A stretch of DNA of 64,000 bases from Arabidopsis thaliana (lineage: Eukaryota > Streptophyta > Magnoliopsida > Brassicales > Brassicaceae), in contig NC_003074.8 of the NCBI RefSeq assembly GCF_000001735.4, positions 7,502,101 to 7,566,100 of the forward strand. Reading direction: 5' to 3'. How positions within the stretch are numbered: the first letter of the stretch is position 1; every line of letters begins with the position of its first letter. Of this stretch, positions 25,480 to 35,851 are shown one piece after another. The translations under genes and the position numbers were made by a program. The notes under the pieces were generated by a model. It was not told where the DNA came from and searched no databases. It saw only the letters and a list, made by a program, of their open reading frames with translations.

Positions 25480-26377
25480 TGTTGATTTTTTTTTATAAGC
25501 TCACGAGTGTGTTTTTGGTCAAAAAGTTCAAAACAAAGTGGAAGACTATGTTGATTTGAAAGGAGAAATATCGTTATATATTTATAGATATATACATGCA
25601 TATATGCATGTACGTGACACCGATCAGGTGATGAATTTCAAAGCCCAAATTGTATTTGGAGGCCGCCAAGTGTATTTACACTATTACATGCAGATTGATC
25701 AGTTCTTGAAGGCCAAGTGTCTTTTTGTCACTCTCACTATTGCATGCACATTGTCAATTTTCTGTTATAGTCTCCTCGTTTTAAGGCGTGATATTCGCAT
25801 GTGTTTGTAATATTCGCATGTGTTACACATTATGTGTACGTCAAATAAATCTCACATCTGGATGTTAAGATTGAGTGTACGATTCTGTAGAAGCACAAGT
25901 GGATATTGAGACCAAGTGTTTGATATTTGAAGGGTCATAAGCGGATTAGAATTTTAATAAGTGGAACAATTATCATATAGAGTAACGTGTGATCTTTAGA
26001 TCCACAAGTTTGGGTTTGAGTCAGTCGCTATCTAAATAAGTCTCCATGTCTATATAAAAACGCACTTGCATGCATCAGTCATCACCACACCAACTCTCTC
26101 ATCTCTTTTTGTCAACAAAAAAAAAACACAGAAGTACGTACGTAGCCTCTCTTTCTTAATGGTTCACTTCATTATTTGCATTTATTATAGCGTTACAAGA
26201 AGTTACAACTACAAAAGGAAAACTTAATTCTCTTCACCCTTTTGTATATATTATTTTTCAGTTATCTTACAAGTATAATGAAAATGTTATAAATTTATCT
26301 GAAAAATGAAAAATGCATAGCCGTTTTTGTTTTTTTTAATGAAAAGTTTAACAACCGGTAAGATATGATCAGATACA
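25480..26377. promoter_or_regulatory. Shared divergent promoter region BGLU19/jacalin lectin with RY and ACGT motifs
   Basis: A perfect 20-base palindrome at 25593-25612 contains two RY elements (CATGCA at 25595-25600 and its reverse at 25605-25610) and abuts ACGTG at 25612-25616. Further CATGCA motifs occur at 25687-25692 and 25743-25748, and TGCATGCA at 26067-26074. A TATA element (TATATAAAA, about 26051-26059) serves the lectin gene. RY motifs bind B3 factors (ABI3, FUS3, LEC2) and with ACGT boxes define seed-maturation promoters. A 15-base direct repeat sits at 25791-25805 and 25810-25824. Confidence 0.6.
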
Positions 26378-28357
26378 ATGGCGGCCGCAACGATGTCTTG
26401 GGACGACGGGAAGCACATGAAGGTGAAGAGGGTGCAGATTACATATGAAGATGTTATCAACTCCATAGAGGCTGAATACGACGGAGACACTCATAACCCT
26501 CACCATCACGGCACTCCTGGCAAGAAATCTGACGGCGTAAGGGTTTAACAATGTTGTAAAACCTAACTTTTCACATAAAAGATATTTACATGAGTAGCAA
26601 AAAAAATAATCTGACGGCGTTAGCTAGTACTCTTCACGACCTTCTCCATATATACTACATCTTTCAATTTATGGATGTTGCAATGGGTTTAGTTTGGTCG
26701 GTCTCGGTCTTGTGGTCTTGACTCTTGACGGGTTGCCTTAGTTTGATTAACTGACACTTAATTACTAAATGAAAAGAAAAAATGATGGGTCCTGCTAGGT
26801 CTAATAATAGCATATAAAAATGAATTAGGGCTAGGAAAATTTTGGTCTACTATATTTTTGTTTATAATGATTTATTTATTGTATACTTTGATCGAACTAA
26901 TGTAATATATTTGTTTTTGTAGGTGAGCTTGAGCCCAGACGAGTACATAACAGATGTTACTGGCTACTACAAAACTACAGGGGCTGAAGATGCTATAGCA
27001 GCATTGGCTTTTAAGACCAACAAAACTGAATATGGTCCTTACGGAAACAAAACAAGGAACCAATTCTCCATTCATGCTCCTAAAGATAATCAGATAGCTG
27101 GTTTCCAAGGAATTAGCAGCAATGTTCTCAACTCTATTGACGTCCACTTTGCTCCCTTACCTTCCTCTTCGTCGTCATCGTCCAGTTTGAGTCAAGCCAA
27201 CAAAGTTGATGCTCAAGGTGGGAAAGGAGGAACATCATGGGACGATGGTGCTCATGATCATGTAAGACGAGTGTACATTGGACAAGGTGATTCTGGTGTC
27301 ACTTATGTCAAGTTCGAGTACGAGAAGGACGATAAGAAGGAATCACGCGAACACGGAAAGAAGACCCTTCTAGGAGCAGAAGTGGTGAGTATGTTTAGTT
27401 CCTTTCCTATATTATAACTAGAAAGTTCAAATCCGTTGTACTTTAGTTATATTATGACCGATCTTGCCAAAGAATTAACTTATTTGAAATCTCTGTATAG
27501 TTTGAGGTTGATCCAGACGACTACATCACATCAGTGGAAGTGCAATCTGACAGGATATTTGGGCAAGACACGGAAGTTATCACCTCCTTAATCTTCAAAA
27601 CATCCAAAGGGAAATTCTCACCGCCCTTTGGACTCGAGGGTTCACAGAAATATGAACTCAAGGACAAGAATGGTGGTAAACTCGTTGGGTTCCATGGGCG
27701 AGTAGGCGGCGAACTTCTTAATGCTCTGGGAGCTTATTTCGCTCCTTCATCCGGTCGTGGTACCCCTTCAGCCACTCAGCCACCTGGATCAGCTCAACCA
27801 ACTGGATCAGCTGGTGCTAAGAAACTAGAAGCAAAAGGTGGTAACGTGGGAAATCCATGGGACGATGGTCCTCATGAAGGTGTGAGGAAAGTGTATATAG
27901 GTCAGGGTGATTCTGGTGTATCATACGTCAAGTTTGTCTACGACAAGGACTCTAAGGAGGTCCCCGGAAATGATCATGGGAAAAGAACACTACTTGCACC
28001 TGAAGAGGTCAAATATGTATACACATAGAAGAACCAGCATATAACCTCATTTCTAAATTATTGTTTCATATTAGATTTTTTTTTTGTTTTTTTTTTTTGC
28101 AGTTCCTTCTTGAATATCCAAACGAATATATAACATCGGTGGAGCTTAACTATGACAAAATATTTGGAACTGAAGGTGAAATCATAACGATGCTTAGGTT
28201 CACAACGAACAAGCGAACCTCTCCACCTTTTGGACTTGAAGGTGCCAAAAGCGTCCTACTCAAAGAAGACGGCCACAAGATAGTTGGCTTCCATGGCAAA
28301 GCGGGTGCTGACATAATTCACCAAGTTGGAGTCCATGTCAAGCCTATTTCCAAGTGA
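26378..28357 (+). CDS. Jacalin-related lectin with three jacalin domains
   Basis: Four coding exons (26378-26536, 26923-27384, 27501-28007, 28103-28357), all joined in phase 0, 460 aa. Three mannose-type jacalin domains: the first begins abruptly at [10 protein letters not shown], lacking the usual leading KVEAQGG strand; the second at [16 protein letters not shown]; the third at [16 protein letters not shown]. Linkers are a serine run ([13 protein letters not shown]) and a Thr/Pro/Gly-rich segment. GFHG motifs mark the domain ends. No signal peptide, so cytosolic, as for PYK10-binding lectins. The ATG at 26378 is the first in frame; an upstream leader exon is likely. I recall the locus as At3g21380. 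Confidence 0.92.
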
Positions 28358-29870
28358 AGTTTGTAATATTTTCTCAAGTCCCGGTCTAATAAAAATGAGC
28401 TATCAAAAAATCTCTGTTCTAGAAATTGTCATTGTACTTGTGTAAATGGTAATAAGGTCTTTGACAATATGCTACTTGTGTGTTTGTTTGTGTTTCAATG
28501 TCTCCTTATACTGTACTGGATTGGAGTCTGTAACACTGTTTCAACGGTTTCTAAGACGTATATATAAAATCTTGGTTACGTTGATTCATATAATCATATA
28601 TCTAATTTGCAAAGTGGACAGTTGTGGGTTGTGGCAAACGTGGTTGTGGCGGTCGACGAATCATCCATTGGAGAAGACTAGTGGCATAACACATCACTAA
28701 TTCTCTCTTTCTTATCCATGGTTATTACTTTCGCTCTACTTTTAAAAACTATATGATCCAAAAGATCATATATGATTTGTTACCCTGCAATTTAATTTGA
28801 AAACCTTTTATCTAAAAAAGAGATTTATTTCTTATAATATGATTCTGTTTTGGCATGAAATGGATCAAAATTAAAATAACGCATACAAATTTCATTTTCT
28901 TATTATTGAAAATTAATGGATAAGAATCTTCATAAATTTTAAATAATTTCATTTTATAATATTTATAAAAAAATATTCTAATGGTTTGATGCATAATGGA
29001 TTAAAATATTCCATTTATCCTATTTTATAAAATTGGTTAAAATCATATATTAAGAAATAAGAAATATTTTTCATTTATGAATATTCAGTCAATAAAAGAA
29101 AAAGAATACTGCCCAATTCATCATAAACTATTAAATTAACATAAATTATGTATAAAACTAGAGAAAACCTTATGAAATAGAATAAAAATAAAAGCCTAAA
29201 ACATCTTATATATTATAAAAGCCTTAAGTATAAAGCTAAAGAGAAACTGCAAATTTGAGGTCAATACTTTTACAACCTTTTTGTGTAGAACCACAAATTT
29301 TAAAGTTTTTGTTTTTATAGTGTTATTGCTTTCTTATTAGACCTTTTTTTTTCTTTGTTACGGATTGTTCTTCTTCTTCAGAGCACACAAGCTCTGAGAT
29401 CCCATCAATAAATGGCGGTAACAGAGTCCTCTGTTTATTTACTCTAACAAGTCCTTTAAGGTTTTAATAACCCAGTTTCATGGGGGTTACTTCCTTGTAT
29501 CTAGCCCTGTACGTTCCTCTTCTTTCATTTACTTATCTAATCACGACGAACACTTTCCCCAATTTCCCAAAAATCTCATCTTTTACAATCGATTTCTCTA
29601 CATTGTAATTCTTCCACATAGTTTCTCTGGATAGTTTCATTAAAGTTTGAGTTTTTATTGTTTTTCAATTAGTTTATCTGTGACATTTATTCTTCTTGCG
29701 AGCAACATCGACTGATTCTTACCTGTATGTTTCGATTTCACATAGACACACGAGAGAACGCTAATTTCTAGTCCTCTGTTTTCGTGGATCAGTCTGTTTT
29801 TTCTATGCAATTGTGTGTTCTTGATGTTGTTGACACAATGATTTCAGGTTATAGCAAGGAGCTCGTGATC
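28358..29870. other. Intergenic region and leader before the mitochondrial carrier
   Basis: Lectin 3' UTR with AATAAAAAT near 28388, then strongly AT-rich spacer to about 29340. From about 29340 the sequence is pyrimidine-rich and reads as the carrier 5' leader, probably with an intron ending at TTTCAG (29842-29847). A small upstream frame ATGGCGGTAACAG (29412-29447, 11 codons) lies in that leader. No other gene seen. Confidence 0.5.
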
Positions 29871-32325
29871 ATGAGTGGTACAGAGTTAGATGAGCCTGGA
29901 AAGTTAAAACGTGCTGTCATTGATGCTTCTGCTGGTGGTGTTGCTGGTGCGATTTCACGTATGGTTACCTCTCCCCTTGATGTTATCAAGATTAGATTTC
30001 AGGTAAGTAAAGAGTCCTAGTTCATTGGTTTTTGTGGATTTGGATTATGCACATATGTGTTTGTGACTCAAGAAAATTTCTTGGCATGTTAAACATCTTT
30101 GCTTTGAGAAAGTAAGAGCAAAAGGAATGGTTATTGAAGTGAAAGTATTGAAATTTTCAGGTTCAGTTGGAGCCTACAGCTACATGGGCTCTGAAAGATT
30201 CTCAGCTGAAACCGAAGTACAATGGTTTGTTTCGAACAACGAAGGATATCTTTAGAGAGGAAGGTTTATCGGTAAGTCGTTGCCTAGATAATGTTCTTTT
30301 GAAGGTGTTAACTGTTGTATTTTGTTATGCTGAGTCATTTACCAATGTTGTCATCGATGCAAAGTGTTCACACCAATTCTTTTCTTGGCAAATGATTTTT
30401 CATCATCTCTAATGGTAAGCTTAGTTTTGTTGAGTTGGAATGTGAAGTGTTATAAATATCTTGATTACGATGCAGCCTCGTTGATTTAGACTTGTCTGAT
30501 GTTTGAGAATCTCCACGGTTATGATACATGATATTCAACTGCAGATTTTGAGCACTCATAGATAGCCTTTTTCTCTCTACAATTTTGTGGACACTGATAA
30601 CTCAATGAATGACCTTATTCTAGACTGCTTTAGGAATTGATTTCTTATGGCTAATAGACACTTTCTGAATTTTAAATCAAGTTGCTTATGGCAGGGTTTC
30701 TGGCGTGGAAATGTTCCAGCTTTACTTATGGTTGTGCCTTATACATCCATACAATTTGCAGTCTTACATAAGGTGAAGTCTTTTGCCGCTGGTTCATCAA
30801 AGGCCGGTACATCACTAACTTTGAATAAATCTGTTAGTGACATGTATTATATATCCAAGGTGTGATCTGTACACTTTAAAACGCTTAGGTTCATGTAAAT
30901 TTAACTCCTTTAAATGAGCTGTTTATGGCGACATGACTTGGCTTTATATAATTCATCTACATATCAAACCCCTTGAAAATTACACAAACCACAAAAGAGA
31001 GAACATTCCACAATGTTTCAGAAAGTTAAAAGATAGATTTTAGCATGTTGTTTTTGACAGGAATTCTGAATTCTGATCTTCTGCAGAAAATCATGCTCAA
31101 CTGAGCCCTTATCTTTCTTACATCAGTGGGGCACTAGCAGGGTGTGCAGCAACAGTTGGATCGTATCCGTTTGACCTATTGCGGACTGTATTGGCGTCCC
31201 AGGGTGAGCCAAAGGTACAATATTTCTTCAGTAAAAGAATGTGATGACATAGTTATGGGTTCTCTGTAACGTTTACTCCTGTAAAATCAACAATATAGTT
31301 TGAGAAAGAAAGGAAAAGGATAAAGTTTTGAGAATGCGTTGACATAAATAAAGTCATTTTTTGAGAAAGCGTGAAACCCATCTATGGAGTTCTCTGATAT
31401 TCATAGAAATTTTTATTATTTCACTGATGTCTTAGTTAACCATGAATTTATTATCAGCTATTGACGATTGATATATCGAAATTTTTGGGTTAGGTGTATC
31501 CAAATATGAGGTCAGCATTTCTGAGTATAGTGCAAACTCGTGGAATCAAAGGGTTGTATGCAGGATTGTCCCCTACTCTGATCGAGATCATTCCTTATGC
31601 TGGTCTGCAGTTTGGCACCTATGACACATTTAAACGCTGGAGTATGGTAAGCTATAGCTTCATGAATGTTCTCAATTTTTTTTTCCTTTGGAATATATAA
31701 CATAGATACACACCATTGCCTCCACCACAACTTTGTGTTCTAAGCAGCAGATTATCTTGAAGCGGTATCTGGAGTTCTCATCTCACTGTTGGTATACATT
31801 TTGCGCTAGGTATATAATAAGCGATACCGATCTTCTTCATCAAGCTCAACGAATCCAAGTGATAGTCTTTCTAGCTTTCAGCTTTTCCTTTGCGGTTTAG
31901 CTTCGGGCACTGTTTCTAAACTAGTCTGTCATCCGCTTGATGTTGTCAAGAAAAGATTCCAGGTTAGTTTTTTGCCATCTTGTGTTTTAGCTATGTGTTC
32001 TTAATGTTTTACCACCGAAGTCCATGTTACCAGAAGCCTAAAGTGATTTTACAAAGCATTTTAGATCAAACATCAAGGTTTGATACAAGAATGTTTGTCG
32101 CTGCAGGTCGAAGGTCTGCAACGTCACCCAAAATATGGAGCCCGAGTAGAGCTGAATGCTTACAAGAACATGTTTGACGGTTTAGGGCAGATATTAAGAT
32201 CTGAAGGTTGGCACGGGCTTTATAAAGGCATTGTTCCATCAACCATTAAAGCTGCACCTGCTGGTGCTGTAACATTTGTGGCCTATGAACTTGCATCCGA
32301 TTGGTTTGAGGCAAATTTGACCTGA
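29871..32325 (+). CDS. Mitochondrial thiamine diphosphate-type carrier
   Basis: Seven coding exons (29871-30002, 30161-30271, 30695-30806, 31087-31214, 31494-31646, 31810-31962, 32107-32325), 335 aa. Inner-membrane carrier of the MCF/SLC25 family with three repeats, each carrying Px[D/E]xx[K/R]: [23 protein letters not shown] and [11 protein letters not shown]. The sequence resembles the Arabidopsis thiamine diphosphate carriers (TPC1/TPC2), which import cytosolic ThDP into mitochondria; specificity is from family recall. A serine run ([13 protein letters not shown]) separates repeats two and three. Convergent with the neighbouring minus-strand gene, 398 bases between stops. Confidence 0.92.
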
Positions 32326-32723
32326 ACTTGTAAAATTCTTCAATTCTATTTGTAAATCTTATTCTATTTTGCTTTTGAGTAATAAGTAATATAAGATTCC
32401 ATCCTTCTCTGAACAGAGACCAATAATGCAAACTCTTTCTTACTAGGAACGGTAGATTTTCACTAAATCTATTCATTCATATCAGCAAAGTGTGTTACTG
32501 CTGCAGTTTTCAAAAAGAATCATGGCTTGGTTGAAAAAAGCTTTGTATTCTTAGCTACACAGTTTTACATTATTGCTCAGCGAAAACTAAAATTTAAAGT
32601 CAATGTCATCTTTGGTTCTGTGTTACTCATCGAGGCACAAAACTTTCTAAAAACTGGCAAGGACAAAAGAAACCAACCAGTTCTGATTACTTCTGAATAT
32701 GAACGAACAGAGCCTTTACTTTT

Positions 32724-34193
32724 TTATTCATATTGTTTCTTCTGCTTATCAGTAATCTCTTGAGGTAAAGACAGGAACTGAGTGATCTTCTGAACCTGAG
32801 AGACATCAATCCGGTATTTTTCAGCTATCTCGTTAACACCCATTGGACCATGGTGATCCTGAGATTTTCCCTGAAAGAGAAGCATGATGTGTCGCACTTG
32901 TGCTACGTTCAACGTTCCTTGAGGCACCGGGTTTTCCTCATATCTTGTTGATTCAGGAGTTGTGTTCCGGAGCTTTGGGAGTGGCCTTTTCGATGTCTCA
33001 ACTACTGATGCCTATATAAATCACAAGTCTTATCAGTTTAGTCAGATAGATATATGTCTTCATGGATTTATACACAGGAAAGACCAAAACCCGCAACTAT
33101 ATGGCCCTTTTGCATTATCTACATTTCTACATTTCATCTCTTATCCTAAACTTAATTTACACCATCAATCACTGTCAGCTTTAAGATTACCAGCAGAAGA
33201 ATGAGACAAAATCTGTTCACTTCTTAGTTATGCTAACTATTTCATTGGTGTGACACAAAACGCTATCAAAGGTTTTCTAATCTGGTTACGCTACATTAAA
33301 CAGTTACTCTAAAATGTGAACTTGTTCAGTCCAATATAAAATTCTAGATTGTTGCCAGAGACTCTGGGGCAAAAACCTTAACATATATTCCAGAGCAGAA
33401 TTAGAAAGCAACCCAGCATTGTTCATGAAACCTTTTGAACCCATCTTATCTCTAATACCTTAAAATCAACCAGTAACGAAACCTTTTGAACCCATCTTAT
33501 CTCTAATACCTTAAAATCAACCAGTAACGAAACCTTTACATGACTAATGACAAAAACTCCACAAGATGTGACTAAGAGGCAAGACAAAGGGTTCATATAC
33601 CATTCTCAACAGCTACATAACTAAGATAAGCACCAACTATCAATGCAGGTAATCAGGTGGATCTATATTAAACATCCAAAAGTCACATACTTGTCCTGAT
33701 GAGAGGACGAGAATCGAATCAATGCATCAAATCAAACAAGAGATAAACAAAGCTTAAGGAAACAACACTACAAACCTCTCCCATCTCAGCTTTGCCTCCA
33801 GGTTTAGCTTTTATTCTCCCAACCATTTGGTTCAACATTGTATCATACTTGGGGTCTCGTTCCTCTAAAACATTATCCTCACTGGTTCTTCGACCTTTAT
33901 CTAACAACAGATACATACCCAAATTCAGATCAAAAACGAACAAAAATTTGGAAACGGTTAAGAAGCAGCCCATCAATCTAAATGTTTATAACGGTGAAAA
34001 CTTTCGAATACCCAAATGCGAGAGATTTAGGGTTTATACCAGAAACTCCATCAACGGCGGCAGTAGACGGAGACGATTTCACGGCACTGAGCTCCTCCGT
34101 AGGAAGCGATCTCCGATCAATGGAGACTCTTGATGGTGATGATCTCTCAACTTCTTTGATTTTCCCAACAGCTCGACGCAATTGCTGACCCAT
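32724..34193 (-). CDS. NDUFAF4-like small protein (putative complex I assembly factor)
   Basis: Three coding exons (34193-34040, 33894-33776, 33011-32724), 186 aa. The N-terminus MGQQLRRAVGKIKE is basic and carries a potential N-myristoylation glycine; the middle is polar; the C-terminus has PQGTLNVAQVRHIMLLFQG, NEIAEKYRIDVSQVQKI and FLSLPQE. Both ends are reminiscent of animal NDUFAF4/HRPAP20 (MG start, and a helix-turn-helix-like end where a residue pattern GxLxV...LL...EKxxxxYxxxxxxVxxL recurs). That assignment is inference from remembered family patterns. Some annotations name this locus (At3g21400, recall) after dynein, which the sequence does not support. Confidence 0.75.
33427..33528. 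repeat. Perfect 51-bp tandem duplication in an intron
   Basis: A 51-base unit beginning GAAACCTTTTGAACCC occurs at 33427-33477 and again at 33478-33528 with no differences; a partial third start (GAAACCTTT) follows. It lies in the second intron of the NDUFAF4-like gene, so it has no coding effect. Confidence 0.95.
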
Positions 34194-34618
34194 CACCGCA
34201 AAAACACACACTCTCTTTCAGAAACAGAAAGAGTCCAATGGATTACGAAAAGAATCGAAATTTGTAGGTATTTTTCTGCTGCATCCGATGATTACAATGG
34301 GGGAGAATTCGAATTGGAATCAAAGGGTAGTGGAAGTAGCTTCATCAGCTGTGTTCTTCTTCATGTATTGAATGGGGCAGAGAGAAGAAGAACGTGTTCG
34401 TGTTGAAAGAGTTACACGCGCTCGCTTTGAGAGCTTGAAATAAGTGAATAATATTAAGTCAGTACTACGTCGTTTTGAATTACCAGATAGTACTATGTTG
34501 TTAACACATGGACCAAAAATCAAAACATTTCTTGAACTTTCGAACCGGAGGATCATAACATAGATTACATGACCTTTCACATGACTAATTAACAAAACGT
34601 TGAAAAAACTTTAAACTT

Positions 34619-35851
34619 TTATTCTGGTGTATTATCCTCCGATGATGGAACCGGAACAAGACTTGGAAGATATGTATAGCCGGAGATAAAAGGCCAACTA
34701 AAACCTAGTTGGTGTTGTTCTATCTCATCTTGGCTTTTGATCTCATCCTCTCCAATAACGTAGATGTTGACGGCTACGTTTCTTTTATCTGCCAATACTT
34801 CCTCACAACATACTACGATCCTATTATTCTTATCAATGAAATGCACCGGATAAGAAAGATTCTCAAAAGCCAGCAATACCGGGAGATCAGGTCTTGTCAC
34901 ACTAAATAACTTGGTCCATAAGATACTCACTCCGTTCTTAACCTTGTTAGTAACCCATACATCGATCTTTGATGTTTCTTTGCTTTGGTGTAACAAAGAA
35001 AGATTGTCTCCTTTGAAAGCTGATAAAGCTACAACATTATGTACATCATACCTAACGGGAAGAGAGCACAAGGGCTCAAATGTCTCTGTAGAGAAGTTAA
35101 AGCTTTGGATGAAGATGTCGGGTTTACGGTTCCATTTAGCAATCCAATACATGTTTCCTTTGAGTGACAAACCTTTACAACGCAAAACCACATGCCAATC
35201 CAAAGAAACTTTAAAAGTTTTCCAAGAATTAGACTTTAATTCATAAATATCAACCTCTGGTTTGTAAGAGCCCGTATTTGCATACTCGTTTTTGGTAAAA
35301 ACACCGTTTACGAACCTCAAGATTTTGTAGCTATCCCGAGATAAACCGTCATATCCAATGCCGTAGCAACTACAACCCCGGAAAGAAGGATTCAGGAGAA
35401 AGATCCATCTAACCTGGTTCAAACATGGGTTCCAAACTGCCATTGAACCTGTTTCGAAAATGCATAACAATAACCCGTCGCAGGGAACCATAGTATAAAT
35501 CTCACCTTTCACTTGAAACTTGTTAGGAAGTGAAAAAGATGAGCAAGCTCCAACTACCGGGTTGATGATCTTAACCATTTGATTGGTCCTTATGATATGT
35601 TCCCGAACAAGAGCTAAGTGCTTGTAAATGAATCTCTTGTCGTTGAAAAGAGCGAGCCATCGTTTGCACGTCAACTTGAGTCGTAAAAGAGATTTAGTTG
35701 GAACCCTACAAAGTATTTCTTCAAATAACTCAAAAGGCAACAATGAACATTCTTTGGAATCCATGGCCATGGAGAGGTATGGCTTCTGGATCTTTGTGAA
35801 TAGATTTATGCATGAAGCTATATATAATTTAACATGTTGGAACCACGCCAT
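34619..35851 (-). CDS. F-box protein with F-box-associated (FBA) domain
   Basis: Intronless, up to 410 aa. F-box at about residues 36-75 (LLPFELFEEILCRVPTKSLL, KLTCKRW), the SKP1-binding part of an SCF ubiquitin ligase, followed by an FBA_1-type region: CDGLLLCIF, VWNPCLNQVRWI, GIGYDGLSRDSYKILRF, and a beta-strand-rich end. The first in-frame ATG gives MAWFQHVKLY; an alternative at MAMDSKE (35770) would place the F-box close to the start as in most relatives, and I consider that start equally likely. The upstream frame has a hydrophobic flavour unusual for this family. Substrate unknown; the family is rapidly evolving in Arabidopsis. Confidence 0.88.
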   Translation of the reverse strand: MAWFQHVKLYIASCINLFTKIQKPYLSMAMDSKECSLLPFELFEEILCRVPTKSLLRLKLTCKRWLALFNDKRFIYKHLALVREHIIRTNQMVKIINPVVGACSSFSLPNKFQVKGEIYTMVPCDGLLLCIFETGSMAVWNPCLNQVRWIFLLNPSFRGCSCYGIGYDGLSRDSYKILRFVNGVFTKNEYANTGSYKPEVDIYELKSNSWKTFKVSLDWHVVLRCKGLSLKGNMYWIAKWNRKPDIFIQSFNFSTETFEPLCSLPVRYDVHNVVALSAFKGDNLSLLHQSKETSKIDVWVTNKVKNGVSILWTKLFSVTRPDLPVLLAFENLSYPVHFIDKNNRIVVCCEEVLADKRNVAVNIYVIGEDEIKSQDEIEQHQLGFSWPFISGYTYLPSLVPVPSSEDNTPE

